A DNA stretch of 64,000 nt from Bacillaceae bacterium (GCA_017656265.1 JACDOD010000001.1:248001-312000); one strand, 5' to 3'. Counted from the stretch's first letter, positions 1 to 10,684 are shown. Notes: generated from the letters alone by a model not told the origin. Numbers and translations are program-made.

Positions 1-2
1 CC

Positions 3-1160
3 CACCGAAATCCTGTAAAGTTCGGAATTGCTATACTTGGTTTATTTCAAACGGATCATCATTTAGAGCTCATCACAACACTGGGAGTGCATGATGAATT
101 CACTTTATTTTCAGCAGTTGCGATACAAAATAGCACTGATAAATCCAATGACTATTTATTTCAACTGGCTAAAAGTGTGGATGGCTGGGGCAAAATTAAC
201 CTGGTAGAACGAATAAAACCAGAAACCAAAGAAATCAAAGATTGGCTAATAAGAGAAGGCTATAAGAATAATATCATGTACGAGTATCTTGCATACACGT
301 GTGCCGTGAATGGTGAGCTTCACAATGCTTTATCAGCGGAACGAATTGACCGTCCTTTATTCGATGGGGCAGGAGATATTATTTCTGCATTAATTGCGGG
401 CGGTCCCGCAGAAAACATCGATGATTATGAAAAAGCACCGATTGTAATAAAAGAATTCTTGCGGCATTCCGCTACAATGTGCACTACTGTAAAACACTTA
501 AACGATATGATCAATATTTATCAATTTTTAAAAGATGACGAAGATTGGGAGAATAGATTGGCAGAAGGGTGGACCCCTGAACAAAGAGATCAATTCTTGT
601 TGTCTAGCGAAGAACTCATATTTAACGAGAAGTGGGAACACCAAATTTGGGAAGGGTTAAAGTCAAAAGATTCCTTTACACACTGGAACTCAATGCGTGC
701 AGCAAGATTTTTGGACATAGACATCTGGGATGAGCTATTTAATCAGCTGGGAGATCATCCTGTAAATAGTATCTTATATCAGGAGCTTATGAGAACAGAC
801 AAAAAGGATCGGATTCAAAGATTAGTTGATTTTGCAGAACAGCATCTTCCGTTAATGGAGATTGCAACTGGTCCTGCAGAGGAGATGGGCTTAGGAAAAG
901 ATTTTGAAGCCCACTCTTGCCTAGATATTATCTTACAGGACTTAGACAAATATAATGGGGTTGGGAAGGAACTAGTTGCTGCTGGACTGCAAAGCCCAGT
1001 AATTAGAAACCGCAATATGGCCATAAAAGTTCTCAAAGCATGGACAGCAGCAGAATGGGGTGAAAAATTAATCGAAGCAATCAAAATGCTTGCGGAAATT
1101 GAACCTGTTACTGATGTAAAAGAAGAATTACTAAAAATTATTCAAGAAAAGGAAATATGA
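3..1160 (+). CDS. Hypothetical helical-repeat-like protein, 5' end outside the window
   Basis: The reading frame is open from the first bases of the window to the TAA at its end, so only the C-terminal ~385 residues are visible. An internal GTG at 87 should not be taken as the start. The protein is acidic, soluble and mostly helical, with no signal peptide or membrane segment. The leading NPVKFGIAILGLF stretch and later leucine-rich helices suggest a HEAT-like solenoid. Similar Bacillus proteins have, from memory, sometimes been labelled limonene hydroxylase; nothing visible here supports an oxygenase activity. Function is unknown. Confidence 0.7.
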   Translation, partial: HRNPVKFGIAILGLFQTDHHLELITTLGVHDEFTLFSAVAIQNSTDKSNDYLFQLAKSVDGWGKINLVERIKPETKEIKDWLIREGYKNNIMYEYLAYTCAVNGELHNALSAERIDRPLFDGAGDIISALIAGGPAENIDDYEKAPIVIKEFLRHSATMCTTVKHLNDMINIYQFLKDDEDWENRLAEGWTPEQRDQFLLSSEELIFNEKWEHQIWEGLKSKDSFTHWNSMRAARFLDIDIWDELFNQLGDHPVNSILYQELMRTDKKDRIQRLVDFAEQHLPLMEIATGPAEEMGLGKDFEAHSCLDIILQDLDKYNGVGKELVAAGLQSPVIRNRNMAIKVLKAWTAAEWGEKLIEAIKMLAEIEPVTDVKEELLKIIQEKEI

Positions 1161-1224
1161 TAATTGTAGGATTGATCAGGATACTAACAGCTTTATTGCA
1201 TTTTGTATTTCTATACGGAAAAGC

Positions 1225-1254
1225 AGAAAGAGCATGTGTTTACATGCCCTTTCT
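1225..1254. terminator. Hairpin terminator between convergent genes
   Basis: An AGAAAGaGCATGT arm pairs with ACATGCcCTTTCT across a 4-nt loop, with one internal mismatch. It lies between two convergent genes, with T-rich flanks on both sides, so it probably serves both strands. Confidence 0.6.
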
Positions 1255-1263
1255 CTACGTTTA

Positions 1264-2010
1264 CTAATATGTCCTTGCATTATTTACAATATTATCTGGT
1301 ACTGAAAAAGCCTTGACATTATTAAAATTCTTGTAGTTTACATTAATTTCTACGATGAAATTGTCGATCTTCTCTCCAAACTTTAACTCTGTGTCAATTG
1401 TTGATTCAGCGGACTTTAAAAGATAATTTTTATCTAATGTAATTTCATAATCGAAAGAATTAAGATTGGTAATTTCAAAATCAGTATCACCGGCTGCATC
1501 CACTATTATGTTTTTTACCAATTCAATTTCTTGATCATCTGCTGATTCATTTAATTTAACTTTTAATATGTAATCATCGCCTGCCTTTTCAAGTTCATAC
1601 AAATTTATAAAATCATGAAGCCGCTCAAATTCTTTTTTTAAGGAATTATCACTTGCCATCGCAGCAAGTTCAGGTACACTTTTGGTTTGAACTTTTAACC
1701 ACTGATTCATATCCGGTGACTTCATGTAGGTTGTATCTTCATCAATATACAGTTCCAATTTCCCGTCAATTGTGTTTAGCTTCATATAAGATAAAAAAGG
1801 TTCCTGAATGAACTTCATATGTAAATCCATTGATTGTGTCATAAATTGATTTTGGGAACTAACTTTCACATGTACGGTTCCATTCAACTCAACACTGTTT
1901 ATATCTTTATTGACTGCATTTGTTATTATTTCTTCTTTTGAAATCTTGTTACCACAACCCGCTGTAATCAAAATCGAGAGCCAAACGACATATAATACAA
2001 TTCTTTTCAT
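1264..2010 (-). CDS. Lipoprotein, DUF6612-like
   Basis: A 248-residue secreted lipoprotein. The N-terminus has MKR, a hydrophobic core and a lipobox ITAGC with the modified Cys near residue 19, so it should be anchored on the outer face of the membrane. The mature part is rich in beta-strand-like segments and matches in style the DUF6612 or LppX-like lipid-binding lipoproteins of Bacillaceae; I infer this from pattern, not a search. I start at the ATG at 2010, which follows AGGGGG at proper distance; an in-frame TTG two codons earlier is less likely. It stands alone, convergent with the upstream gene. Confidence 0.75.
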   Translation of the reverse strand: MKRIVLYVVWLSILITAGCGNKISKEEIITNAVNKDINSVELNGTVHVKVSSQNQFMTQSMDLHMKFIQEPFLSYMKLNTIDGKLELYIDEDTTYMKSPDMNQWLKVQTKSVPELAAMASDNSLKKEFERLHDFINLYELEKAGDDYILKVKLNESADDQEIELVKNIIVDAAGDTDFEITNLNSFDYEITLDKNYLLKSAESTIDTELKFGEKIDNFIVEINVNYKNFNNVKAFSVPDNIVNNARTY

Positions 2011-2191
2011 GTACAATCCCCCTAATTAACACCACATTGAAATAAAAAGTATGTAATTTTTATCGGCATATAAAGTAGGTTTTTAACAGGCTGATTTGTT
2101 AAATGATTTCAGACATTAAAACATTTCTGTTACAATAAATGATCATGGTAAAGGATGGGGTCGCTGGGTACTCATGGAGGGGGAGATAATT

Positions 2192-2449
2192 ATGCAAAAA
2201 TGGAAAGTACCTGGTTTCATTTTAACGGCCATCTGGATTGTGGTGTTATTTTATTATGGGAACCTGGATGGAGCTAAAGTACTCTATACCATACCAGTAT
2301 TTATTGTAGGAGTGCATTTAATTGGCACATACTTTTTATTGGGCTACACGATATCTGCTGAAAACATATACCTTAAAGTCATTTTAGGTATAGCATCATT
2401 TATTAACATTTTGCTTCCTCCTTTACTTGTTTATCCTAGCTGGTTTTAA
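2192..2449 (+). CDS. Small three-helix membrane protein
   Basis: An 85-residue protein with about three transmembrane helices and almost no soluble part. The start chosen is the ATG at 2192 (MQKWKVPG), which follows GGAGGGGGAG. The in-frame ATG at 2174 lies upstream of that ribosome site and is rejected. I do not recognise the family. It is a single gene with no evident operon partner. Confidence 0.65.
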   Translation: MQKWKVPGFILTAIWIVVLFYYGNLDGAKVLYTIPVFIVGVHLIGTYFLLGYTISAENIYLKVILGIASFINILLPPLLVYPSWF

Positions 2450-2512
2450 TATCTGAAATGAATAGGCGTATAAAAAAGAATGGGGTAATATTTGTTGAGA
2501 TTGTCACGTTTG

Positions 2513-2542
2513 TTGAATATGATGTATAAAATAACTTATAAT
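2513..2542 (+). promoter_or_regulatory. Sigma-A-type promoter of the HTH/PIN pair
   Basis: TTGAAT at 2513 and TATAAT at 2537 are separated by 18 bases. They lie just before the AGGAGGTGG ribosome site of the HTH gene at 2564. Confidence 0.55.
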
Positions 2543-2563
2543 AGAAATAGGAGGTGGAAGCAC

Positions 2564-3244
2564 ATGATTAATGTTAAAGAACAAGAGCAGGAAAAATTAT
2601 GGGATAGCATTCTTACCCTTGCCAGTATTGATAAAGAGCAAGCGAAAGTTGTATTAAAAGTTGTCATTGAACGTTCGCTACGGTCCGTTGGAATTTTTAC
2701 ACCATTTGTCTCCAGTATTCCTTTGAAGCTTCCTGATCACAAGCACGTTGAAATGTTGAAAAGTCTTGAAAAACAAGTAATAAAACATTTAACGAAAAAA
2801 GAAGAGGATAAAGCCTATGAGCTTTTAGTGGAATATATTGATGTATTAAGCGATCTGACCGAATCTGATTCAAAAATTATTAGAAGAAGATTGATTGCGT
2901 CCATTTTAAAAGATAAGAGTCAAAGAACAGCATCTGGGGCATACCGTCTTGCTGAAAGAAAAGCAGTAACTTCAGGCATATCGTTTTCCGAAGAAACTGA
3001 TGTTTCATCTTACTATACACCAAAAGAAGTGTCCAAAAAATTAGGAGTCAGTGATCAAACGGTTCGTCGGATGTGTGATCGAGGAAGGTTTCCTGGTGCT
3101 TATCAAACCGATGGGGGGCATTGGAGAATTCCAAAAGATTCCTTGGTGACGACTGAAGCTCAGGATAGAAAAGCAGAAGAAGTGCTTCAAAATATTGACG
3201 CTGTCAATAAGGAAGCGGGGGATGTTGATGAATTTGATCTATGA
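2564..3244 (+). CDS. HTH excisionase-family antitoxin-like protein
   Basis: A 226-residue protein with a helical N-terminal half and a MerR/excisionase-type helix-turn-helix near residues 150-195 (YYTPKEVSKKLGVSDQTVRR, then GGHWRIPKDSL). The ATG at 2564 follows AGGAGGTGG. The 3' end overlaps the downstream PIN gene by 17 bases, which indicates translational coupling. HTH_17 protein plus PIN protein is a known type II toxin-antitoxin arrangement, so this is probably the antitoxin and autorepressor. Since the partner is interrupted, the antitoxin may now act alone. Confidence 0.7.
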   Translation: MINVKEQEQEKLWDSILTLASIDKEQAKVVLKVVIERSLRSVGIFTPFVSSIPLKLPDHKHVEMLKSLEKQVIKHLTKKEEDKAYELLVEYIDVLSDLTESDSKIIRRRLIASILKDKSQRTASGAYRLAERKAVTSGISFSEETDVSSYYTPKEVSKKLGVSDQTVRRMCDRGRFPGAYQTDGGHWRIPKDSLVTTEAQDRKAEEVLQNIDAVNKEAGDVDEFDL

Positions 3245-3818
3245 TGCCCCTAATCCCCCGAAGATTTTTATCGATACAACTGTTTTATGCGGAGCATTAC
3301 GGGCAAATGGAGTCAATCGCGCAATCTTAAAAGCCGCGAGAAACCCTTACTTATATCGTCCAGTGATTTCACGCGTTTATATGTTTGAATTTGTTCGAAA
3401 TGCTTCTCTAGGATTGGGAAAAGGGGATAAAAGGGTGGTGTACTAACAGGAACAAATAAAAGGATTTATCGACGATTTTTTGTCCCCTATTTTTAATCAT
3501 TATATGGAACTGCCTGTCAATAGTTTAGTAGGAAGATATAATGTGGAAACAATCATGCGAGAACACCAACCGATTGGAGATGTGTTGGTGAAATTAAGTG
3601 GGTGTAGTCATGAAACAGCGGAAGAAATTGCTTCTTCCCTGGAAATGTCCGAGCCTCTCCGACAATTTGACCAAAATGATTTTCATGTATGGATTACAGC
3701 TATCCGCGAGGAATGTAATTACATATTAACAACTAATCATCGTCGTTTTCCATCTAAAATAGGTAAGATTCAACGCATCCATCCAAGAACATTATTTGAA
3801 GATCTAAATAATCCTTGA
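3228..3818 (+). pseudogene. PIN-domain toxin, interrupted by an in-frame TAA
   Basis: One reading frame of 197 codons encodes a PIN-type ribonuclease fold, broken only by TAA at 3444-3446 (codon 73). Upstream of the stop are IFIDTTVLCGAL, carrying the first acidic residue, and the VYMFEF segment. Downstream are QNDFHVWITAI and the ILTTNHRRFP motif. Full-length PIN toxins of this group are near 190 residues, so both halves are needed. No frameshift is present, so a single base change explains the break. The start ATG lies within the antitoxin gene. It could be an inactivated toxin or a sequence error. Confidence 0.65.
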
Positions 3819-3898
3819 TATGTTAAGAGTTCAATTGGAAAAATCTTTTAGCAAACAGGTGGTTATAGTACATTCATAAAGGGAAGTGGCGTCTCAAC

Positions 3899-4021
3899 TT
3901 ATTTAAACCTGATTAAAATCCTGTACTCCAATTCTGCTATCTCTTCTAAGGTTATCTCTCTCCTCCCTAAGTTACCTACGTATCCCCTCGTTCTATTTCC
4001 GATCGCAAATGCTGTTATCAT
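3899..4021 (-). pseudogene. Possible gene fragment on the minus strand
   Basis: This 346-base gap contains a short protein-like minus-strand frame of 40 codons from an ATG at 4021 (MITAFAIGNRTRGYVGNLG..., ending LIRFK and TAA). The same frame continues a little upstream of the ATG, to a stop near 4060, so it looks like the tail of a larger lost gene. There is no clear ribosome site. The family is not recognised. Confidence 0.3.
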
Positions 4022-4164
4022 TTCATGAGAAGAGTCATTTAAATAAGGGAAAGTTCCTCAGAAATTCTTTTTTATGTTAAAATATTCTCAACACAAAATG
4101 GAAATCATTTCTAAAGAAAAAGATTTTGCGTTTTGTCTAAAGTTATTTCAGAAGGGAGAATTTC

Positions 4165-4344
4165 ATGCCGCAAAATTTAATGAAATCTTCAACAGACAGG
4201 GCATTATCCGGCGTATGCGGGGGAATAGCTGAATTTTTTGGTATTTCTTCATTCATCGTGAGATTAATCTTCTTTACAACTCCGGCATCTCTTTGGGTGT
4301 ATATCTTGCTTGTCTGGATTTTGGATGAGAAACCATCTTTATAA
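4165..4344 (+). CDS. PspC-domain small membrane protein
   Basis: A 59-residue protein consisting of one PspC domain. The N-terminal part has the typical LSGVCGGIAEFFGIS motif, followed by a hydrophobic helix pair (FIVRLIFFTTPASLWVYILLVWIL). Family members are membrane-bound and linked to phage-shock or envelope-stress responses, sometimes as toxins or transcription regulators. GAAGGGAG lies seven bases before the ATG. It stands alone, upstream of a broken membrane gene. Confidence 0.8.
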   Translation: MPQNLMKSSTDRALSGVCGGIAEFFGISSFIVRLIFFTTPASLWVYILLVWILDEKPSL

Positions 4345-4420
4345 AATAATTATCCATTTCTTACAGGAAACTGAATTAGTCAAAACAAAAAACTGTTTAA
4401 AAAGGAGGTAGACGACTTCA

Positions 4421-5317
4421 ATGGCTCTGGTGTTTCCGATATTTTTTAGTATATGTTGGTTGCTTTATTTATGTGGTATTAACGACTTGTTTGACCAACT
4501 CGGGACATGACAGCATGTTGCAGGGTCTTTATTTTATATGCTTATCATCTATCACTTCTTCAAATTAAATTTAATAGAGAAGAGAATAAGAAAGAGCACA
4601 GGAATACTCGTCATTATTTCAGCGGTCATCATTGGTTTTTTGTATTTTTCACCTGGGATGATACACCTGAAAGAGAGCCGTATATAGAGGGCTATATTGT
4701 TGAAGCAGGCTTTATGCGACAATTAGTTGTTCATGGAATAACTAAAGAGCAGGCTGCAGATCTTTCACTTGAGGATGCTGGTGTTAATGAGTTTAGCAGT
4801 TACCCGTTTATTTTACGGATTTTTGGAAAATCATGAATCCGGTTTTTTGCCGCCTAAGAGAAGGAATGGAGCCTTTGCCGTTTTTGTAATTATTGTGTCA
4901 AGTATATTTATCTTTAACTATTGGGCTACTTATGAGGATGTTACATTAACGGAGGCACTGAATATTGAAAAGGAGCCACTCATTTCCGTTCATGCTTATA
5001 TTAATCAAGGACCAGGACAATCAATTGTTCTGGATGACGAAAGATTTTTGAAAGAATTAAATGAAGTTTTTGATAATTACAAAGTTAAAAAAATAAATCC
5101 TAAAGAATGGCAAACTAAAGATTCAAGAGTTGGAATCGCTTTTAATGGTCAGAGATCTGATGATGGAAATGTTTTCTTTTACATAGAAGAGGATAGAGTA
5201 CAAATTCATTCAATTTATTATGATGTCATAAACGACCCAATTGATATTGGTTATATTGAATCATTAGTGGAGCGGTATAAAGATAATATAAGAGAACAAG
5301 AAGGACGCAAATTTTGA
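4421..5317 (+). pseudogene. Disrupted membrane protein gene
   Basis: An AAAGGAGG site precedes the ATG at 4421, which opens a hydrophobic frame (MALVFPIFFSICWLLYL). That frame meets TGA at 4508 and TAG at 4685. Coding potential continues in the +2 frame from about 4675 to 4836 (IEGYIVEAGFMRQL, QAADLSLEDAG). It then returns to the first frame from about 4790 to 5317, with one more helix (GAFAVFVIIVSSIFIF) and an extracytoplasmic tail. At least one nonsense change and two compensating frameshifts are needed. The last 180 codons could still be expressed as a short single-pass protein. The family is not recognised. Confidence 0.5.
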
Positions 5318-5561
5318 CTGGAATGTACTTACGTTCAAATTCTATCCTCGAAATAGTCCTAAGCTTTCCTGTGCTTTCAATCCGGATAATGCATTTATTA
5401 TCAGTTACATCAACAATCTGAAACGGCTTATTTATTCCAACTGTAAATGATACATATGTTATTGCATAGCCTAAAATTGGAGAATTGCAACCAGATTTTT
5501 TAATAATTTCACCTAAATATCGATTAAGGTTAGTTGAAGTGAAATATATAAGAAGAATAAG
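5226..5561 (-). pseudogene. 5'-truncated minus-strand gene remnant
   Basis: The gap 5318-5627 holds a minus-strand frame that is open for 112 codons without any start codon. It reads like real protein in its middle (NLNRYLGEIIKKSGCNSPIL, then VDVTDNKCIIRIESTGK and RTISRIEFERKY). The frame runs into the 3' end of the opposite-strand gene, where coding quality fades. It is best explained as the remains of a gene lost at both ends. Family unknown. Confidence 0.3.
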
Positions 5562-5627
5562 TTATATCGATGAGATAAACTCTAATGGTCTAATATTTCG
5601 ATTCTGAACAAAAAAGGGAGTTTTAAA

Positions 5628-6518
5628 GTGAATAATTTTTTAAAAATTATATTTTCTATTGTCGTATTAATGTTTATAGCTTCTTGTGGAAATCAAACAG
5701 AAGATGACCAATTTGAAACATCTAAAAAAGATAACACAGAAGAACATTCGGGTGTAGGAAAGAAGGTCAATAAAGAATATTCAAATTTAGACGACGATAT
5801 TATTAAAGAACTACCTAATAAAGTGGAATTAAGTTATGAATCTGTGGAGCTTTCTAAATTAAATAAAAATGAACCAACAGATAGCATGGAATTAGTAAGT
5901 TCCATTTCTTTAGGAGATATAGAAAATAAAAAAATATCGCTTAATGTTTATAAAGAAACTAATGAAAATAATCAATGTGGCGAATCTCATGAAACATTAT
6001 CTTTTTTGGAGTTTAATGGAGACGAATATCAAATAAATGAATGCACTTCAAAAAGTTTACTGGCAGATGACCATAAAGAAGATGCAATATATTTAATAAA
6101 TCATAAATTCAATTCAAATCAGAAACTACTTCTTTCTGGTATTGAATTGTCGGCAAATGGTCCAGGGAGAATGCTATATTTAATGTATGATATGGACAGT
6201 AATGAATGGCTAACGTTTGAAGATTGGGGTTTTCCTCTATTAGAAGACATAGACGAATCGAATAACATAACATTTTTAAATCAGTTTCCAGGTTTGCATT
6301 TTGAAGGTCCAGATGTAAACATATATCGATGGCATCATGGAAAATTCGAGAGGAGCATAAAAATAAGTAAGGCTATGGGATTATCATCAAAATTAATCAG
6401 TGCAATAAGGCTAGAACAAAATGTATTTAATGTTCTTGTGCAATTGGAAGACGAAAAACAACTAAGTGCAGAGTATAAATACGAAGAAGGAAAGTTAGTA
6501 AAAGTAAATAATAAATAA
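5628..6518 (+). CDS. Hypothetical lipoprotein
   Basis: A 296-residue exported lipoprotein starting at GTG 5628, after AAAGGGAG. The N-terminus MNNFLKIIFSIVVLMFIASC ends in a lipobox with Cys20, followed by a charged linker of Glu, Asp and Lys. The rest is an acidic, probably beta-rich domain with two Cys (NQCGES and NECTS) that might form a disulfide. Base composition is more AT-rich than the backbone genes. Function is unknown. Confidence 0.7.
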   Translation: MNNFLKIIFSIVVLMFIASCGNQTEDDQFETSKKDNTEEHSGVGKKVNKEYSNLDDDIIKELPNKVELSYESVELSKLNKNEPTDSMELVSSISLGDIENKKISLNVYKETNENNQCGESHETLSFLEFNGDEYQINECTSKSLLADDHKEDAIYLINHKFNSNQKLLLSGIELSANGPGRMLYLMYDMDSNEWLTFEDWGFPLLEDIDESNNITFLNQFPGLHFEGPDVNIYRWHHGKFERSIKISKAMGLSSKLISAIRLEQNVFNVLVQLEDEKQLSAEYKYEEGKLVKVNNK

Positions 6519-6741
6519 GTAACTAGCTTTCTAAACTAAACCAGCTAATAGTTGTCACCACCCATGTGTAATATATTTTTCAAGGGGAATAATCCATATT
6601 ATGGTAAAAGGGAGAAGGCACTCTATCATAAATGTATGCTTTGTATGCAAATACATTTAGAAAGTGGCCTTCTCTGGAAACGATTATATCAAAATTGACA
6701 GGATGGAAAACGGATCTTATTTAGTAATAGCTAACGTATAT

Positions 6742-6931
6742 CACTAAAAACTGGGACCAAATTTTTGATTGGAGAGAAAAGATCGAGAATCCACCTAAAG
6801 ATGCCCGAAATCTAGGAGCCGTGGAGTCGAATCAACGGCACATTTCGTTCCGTATGAAGAAACGTGGAATACATAGGAATAAAGCAGGTAGAGAGGGGAT
6901 GGTGAAAGTGATCCAGGGAATATTAATATGA
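6742..6931 (+). mobile_element. ISLre2-family transposase C-terminal remnant
   Basis: The 546-base gap before the MFS gene contains about 60 codons that end the ISLre2 transposase: NWDQIFDWREKI, then LGAVESNQRHISFRMKKRG, then GMVKVIQGI and TGA. The HISFRMKKRG block is characteristic of that family's C-terminus. No upstream part, terminal inverted repeat or target duplication was found, so the element is dead. The rest of the gap shows nothing I can identify. Confidence 0.75.
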
Positions 6932-7064
6932 ATGTGACAATTTTAGTTTACATATAATTAACCCTCACTTAAATAGTCCTCATTGTCAAAACATTCAAAT
7001 TATAGTTAGGTAAATAAATGCGTCCCTTTATCCAATAAGACTAATTGTTAGGAGAGGATTCCTA

Positions 7065-8425
<1,361 letters not shown>

Positions 8426-8467
8426 GATAGATGGTATAAAACCGAATTGATGGGGGAGGTAATAATA

Positions 8468-9262
8468 TTGTTTTTAAACTTTGATGGAATAAATACGGAA
8501 GCAAAAGAGATTGTTAAGAAGACTAGTTATATTTATTTCAAACACCTAGAAAAAGATTTAATTGGTATTATACTTCAAGGCTCAGCGTATAAGGGTGGGA
8601 CAATAAAAAATTGTAGTGACACTGACTTTCAAGTGTTCGTAAATAATAGAGCACTGGACCATAATGGTTATTTGCACTATCAAATTTGTAAGGAAATACA
8701 AAAAGAGTTAAGTCGGATTAATATTTCACCATTTAGAAACATTCAGACAGATGTTTTCTCAAAAGAAACATTCCCGTCAGACTATACCAAACCTATAGAA
8801 GGTACTTATAAAATAATTTATGGAAAAGTACCTATTCGAGAAGCTTCACAAGAAGAAATTTTCAATAGTGCGGTAAATACACTAAAATCAATTGATTTAA
8901 ACCCAAAATTTGTAACTAATGATTTATTAGAGCATAAACAAGATAATCTTGAGAGATCTGTTCGTTTATTAACTACAAAAGTATGGCCAAGCTTATACAG
9001 TTTGATAACAATTCAATATGGTATTCTTCATAAGAAAGAAAATTATAGTGAAATATGGAAAAAACCAAAAGACGAGGTGCATCTTCTACTTTCTAATAAT
9101 AAAGAGTTATATACATTAATTAGCACCTTCCGAAATCTATTAACTAAATATTACTCAAATAATGCACAAGATATTGATACAGCTCTTGAAATAATTGATA
9201 CTGGATTACTATTTCTAAGGATAGTTCAGAATCTATCAGATAAATTGTTTGTAATTAGATGA
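8468..9262 (+). CDS. Nucleotidyltransferase-fold protein
   Basis: A 264-residue protein with a Pol-beta-type nucleotidyltransferase domain at the N-terminus: IGIILQGSAYKGG, then CSDTDFQVFV, i.e. the G-S ... D-x-D metal motif near residues 38-65. The C-terminal half is helical. Aminoglycoside adenylyltransferases, MNT antitoxins and tRNA-type enzymes share this layout; which applies here is not decidable by eye. I start at TTG 8468, after GGGGGAGG with eight bases spacing; the upstream ATG at 8450 overlaps the ribosome site. AT-rich composition and debris on both sides indicate an accessory gene. Confidence 0.6.
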   Translation: MFLNFDGINTEAKEIVKKTSYIYFKHLEKDLIGIILQGSAYKGGTIKNCSDTDFQVFVNNRALDHNGYLHYQICKEIQKELSRINISPFRNIQTDVFSKETFPSDYTKPIEGTYKIIYGKVPIREASQEEIFNSAVNTLKSIDLNPKFVTNDLLEHKQDNLERSVRLLTTKVWPSLYSLITIQYGILHKKENYSEIWKKPKDEVHLLLSNNKELYTLISTFRNLLTKYYSNNAQDIDTALEIIDTGLLFLRIVQNLSDKLFVIR

Positions 9263-9316
9263 GGTTAACGGTTAAATTTTTTGAACTAAGTTACTATTAC
9301 AGTTTTTAGACTTACC

Positions 9317-9515
9317 AGTTCTAAACGCCGCATTCCTGTTGAACCAACACTTTATAAGAACGGGAAGGTGGAGTTATTGAAATGGCCACTAATATTATCG
9401 TCAAGTTGGGGAGAACAAGTTCCTCATAATGAATATTATCAGAAGAAATGACCGCGATTTATTGTTCCGATTGATCTTTTTCCTAGTAGACATAATATAT
9501 ATTATAGGAAGTTAT
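9317..9515 (+). pseudogene. Possible decayed gene fragment
   Basis: The 330-base gap before citA holds a weak plus-strand frame (SSKRRIPVEPTLYKNGKVEL, then LILSSSWGEQVP) with TGA at 9449 and more protein-like residues (PRFIVPIDLFPS) until TAG at 9515. There is no start or ribosome site. The TGA is not in a redox motif and is read as decay. Confidence 0.25.
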
Positions 9516-9532
9516 AGATAAAAACAAAGAAA

Positions 9533-9569
9533 TGTCTCAATATCCATGTATACTCTGGATAGTGAGACA
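9533..9569. terminator. Terminator between the accessory zone and citA
   Basis: TGTCTCAaTATCCA pairs with TGGATAgTGAGACA, with A/T-rich flanks. It lies 24 bases past the citA stop on the minus strand and can serve both directions. Confidence 0.7.
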
Positions 9570-9592
9570 AAATAAATAAAAACATAATCCAT

Positions 9593-10684
9593 TTATTTAA
9601 TTGCAGCTGTTCCGATATATTTTGACTGCGGCCGAAATATCGTATTATCTTCCATTTGTTCTAGTATATGTGCGGTCCATCCTACAGATCTGCTCGCCGT
9701 AAATGTTGGTGTGAATAATTCCGGATCCATATCAATTGCTTTCATAATGGCTGCTGCATAAAATTCTACATTGGTATTTAGTGATCTGCCTGGTTTATAT
9801 TCATTAAGCAGCTGAATGGCTTTTTCTTCCACTTCAAGCGCAAGTTTCAGCCAACTGTCACCAGGATTGCTTTGCAGCAATTTGGTCTTCAATGCTTTTG
9901 CTCTTGGATCTTTTGTTCTGTATACACGGTGGCCAAATCCCATTAATTTTTCTCCATTTTCAAGTTTGTTTCTAACAACTTCTTCAATATTTTTTGGAGT
10001 ATTAATTTCTTCTAATAATTCAATGACTCCTCCTGGTGCCCCGCCATGCAGCGGTCCTTTCATGGTGCCTATTGCGGATGTGATACCGGAGACGATATCA
10101 GATTCAGATGATACTGTAACTCTTGCAGCAAATGTTGATGCATTCATTCCGTGTTCCTGAGTAAGAATCATATAAGTATCAAGAGCTTCTACATGGTCTT
10201 CAGCCGGTTCTTTTCCATATAACATATATAAATAGTTCTTCGTATGATTAAAATCAGGATGTGGGTCTACCGCTGGTTTACCCTGTCTCTTTCGATAAAT
10301 ATAGGCAATGAATGTCGGAATAACCGATGTAATCTGGATAGCCTGGTCAATGGTCGGGGTTTTGCTTTTATCCTGCAAAACCAGTGATGAAACAACTGTT
10401 CTTAATGCCCCCATGATTTCCATTTCATCTGGAATATGATCTAAAATCTCCTTTATATAGTCAGGTATAATCCTGTATTGTTTCATCTTATGTTTTAATT
10501 CATGTAGTTCAGTAGAATTCGGGAGTTTGCCATACCAGAGTAAATACGCGATTTCTTCAAAGTTATGATCAACAGCTAATGTTTCTGCAGGATAACCGCG
10601 GTATATTAATCTTCCGTTCTCACCATCAATGTCACTTAATTTCGTTTCTGCAGCAATGACCCCTTTTAATCCTTTTGCATACAT
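9593..10684 (-). CDS. citA: Citrate synthase
   Basis: A 363-residue citrate synthase that condenses acetyl-CoA and oxaloacetate. The two catalytic histidines are visible in GPLHGGAPGG and MGFGHRVYRTKDPRA. The third catalytic position is Glu in NVEFYAAAIM; many citrate synthases have Asp there, but from memory B. subtilis CitA also has NVEFY. The start ATG at 10684 (MYAKGLKG) follows AAAGGAG; the in-frame GTG at 10693 lies directly on that site. It is divergent from a LysR gene, exactly as citA and citR are arranged in B. subtilis, so it is probably the minor, CitR-controlled citrate synthase and not CitZ. Confidence 0.9.
   Translation of the reverse strand: MYAKGLKGVIAAETKLSDIDGENGRLIYRGYPAETLAVDHNFEEIAYLLWYGKLPNSTELHELKHKMKQYRIIPDYIKEILDHIPDEMEIMGALRTVVSSLVLQDKSKTPTIDQAIQITSVIPTFIAYIYRKRQGKPAVDPHPDFNHTKNYLYMLYGKEPAEDHVEALDTYMILTQEHGMNASTFAARVTVSSESDIVSGITSAIGTMKGPLHGGAPGGVIELLEEINTPKNIEEVVRNKLENGEKLMGFGHRVYRTKDPRAKALKTKLLQSNPGDSWLKLALEVEEKAIQLLNEYKPGRSLNTNVEFYAAAIMKAIDMDPELFTPTFTASRSVGWTAHILEQMEDNTIFRPQSKYIGTAAIK

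Noticed and set aside
3444..3446. TAA in the PIN gene as a recoding (pyrrolysine-like or readthrough) site
   Set aside because: It is ochre, not amber or opal, and no decoding system for it is present.
4508..4510. In-frame TGA in the membrane gene at 4421 as a further Sec codon
   Set aside because: The context (QLGT-TGA-QHV) has no redox motif, there is no clear hairpin, and the same gene also has a TAG and frameshifts. Decay is the simpler reading.
9449..9451. TGA in the fragment 9317-9515 as Sec
   Set aside because: No Cys-like motif, no start codon and no ribosome site; the frame is a remnant.
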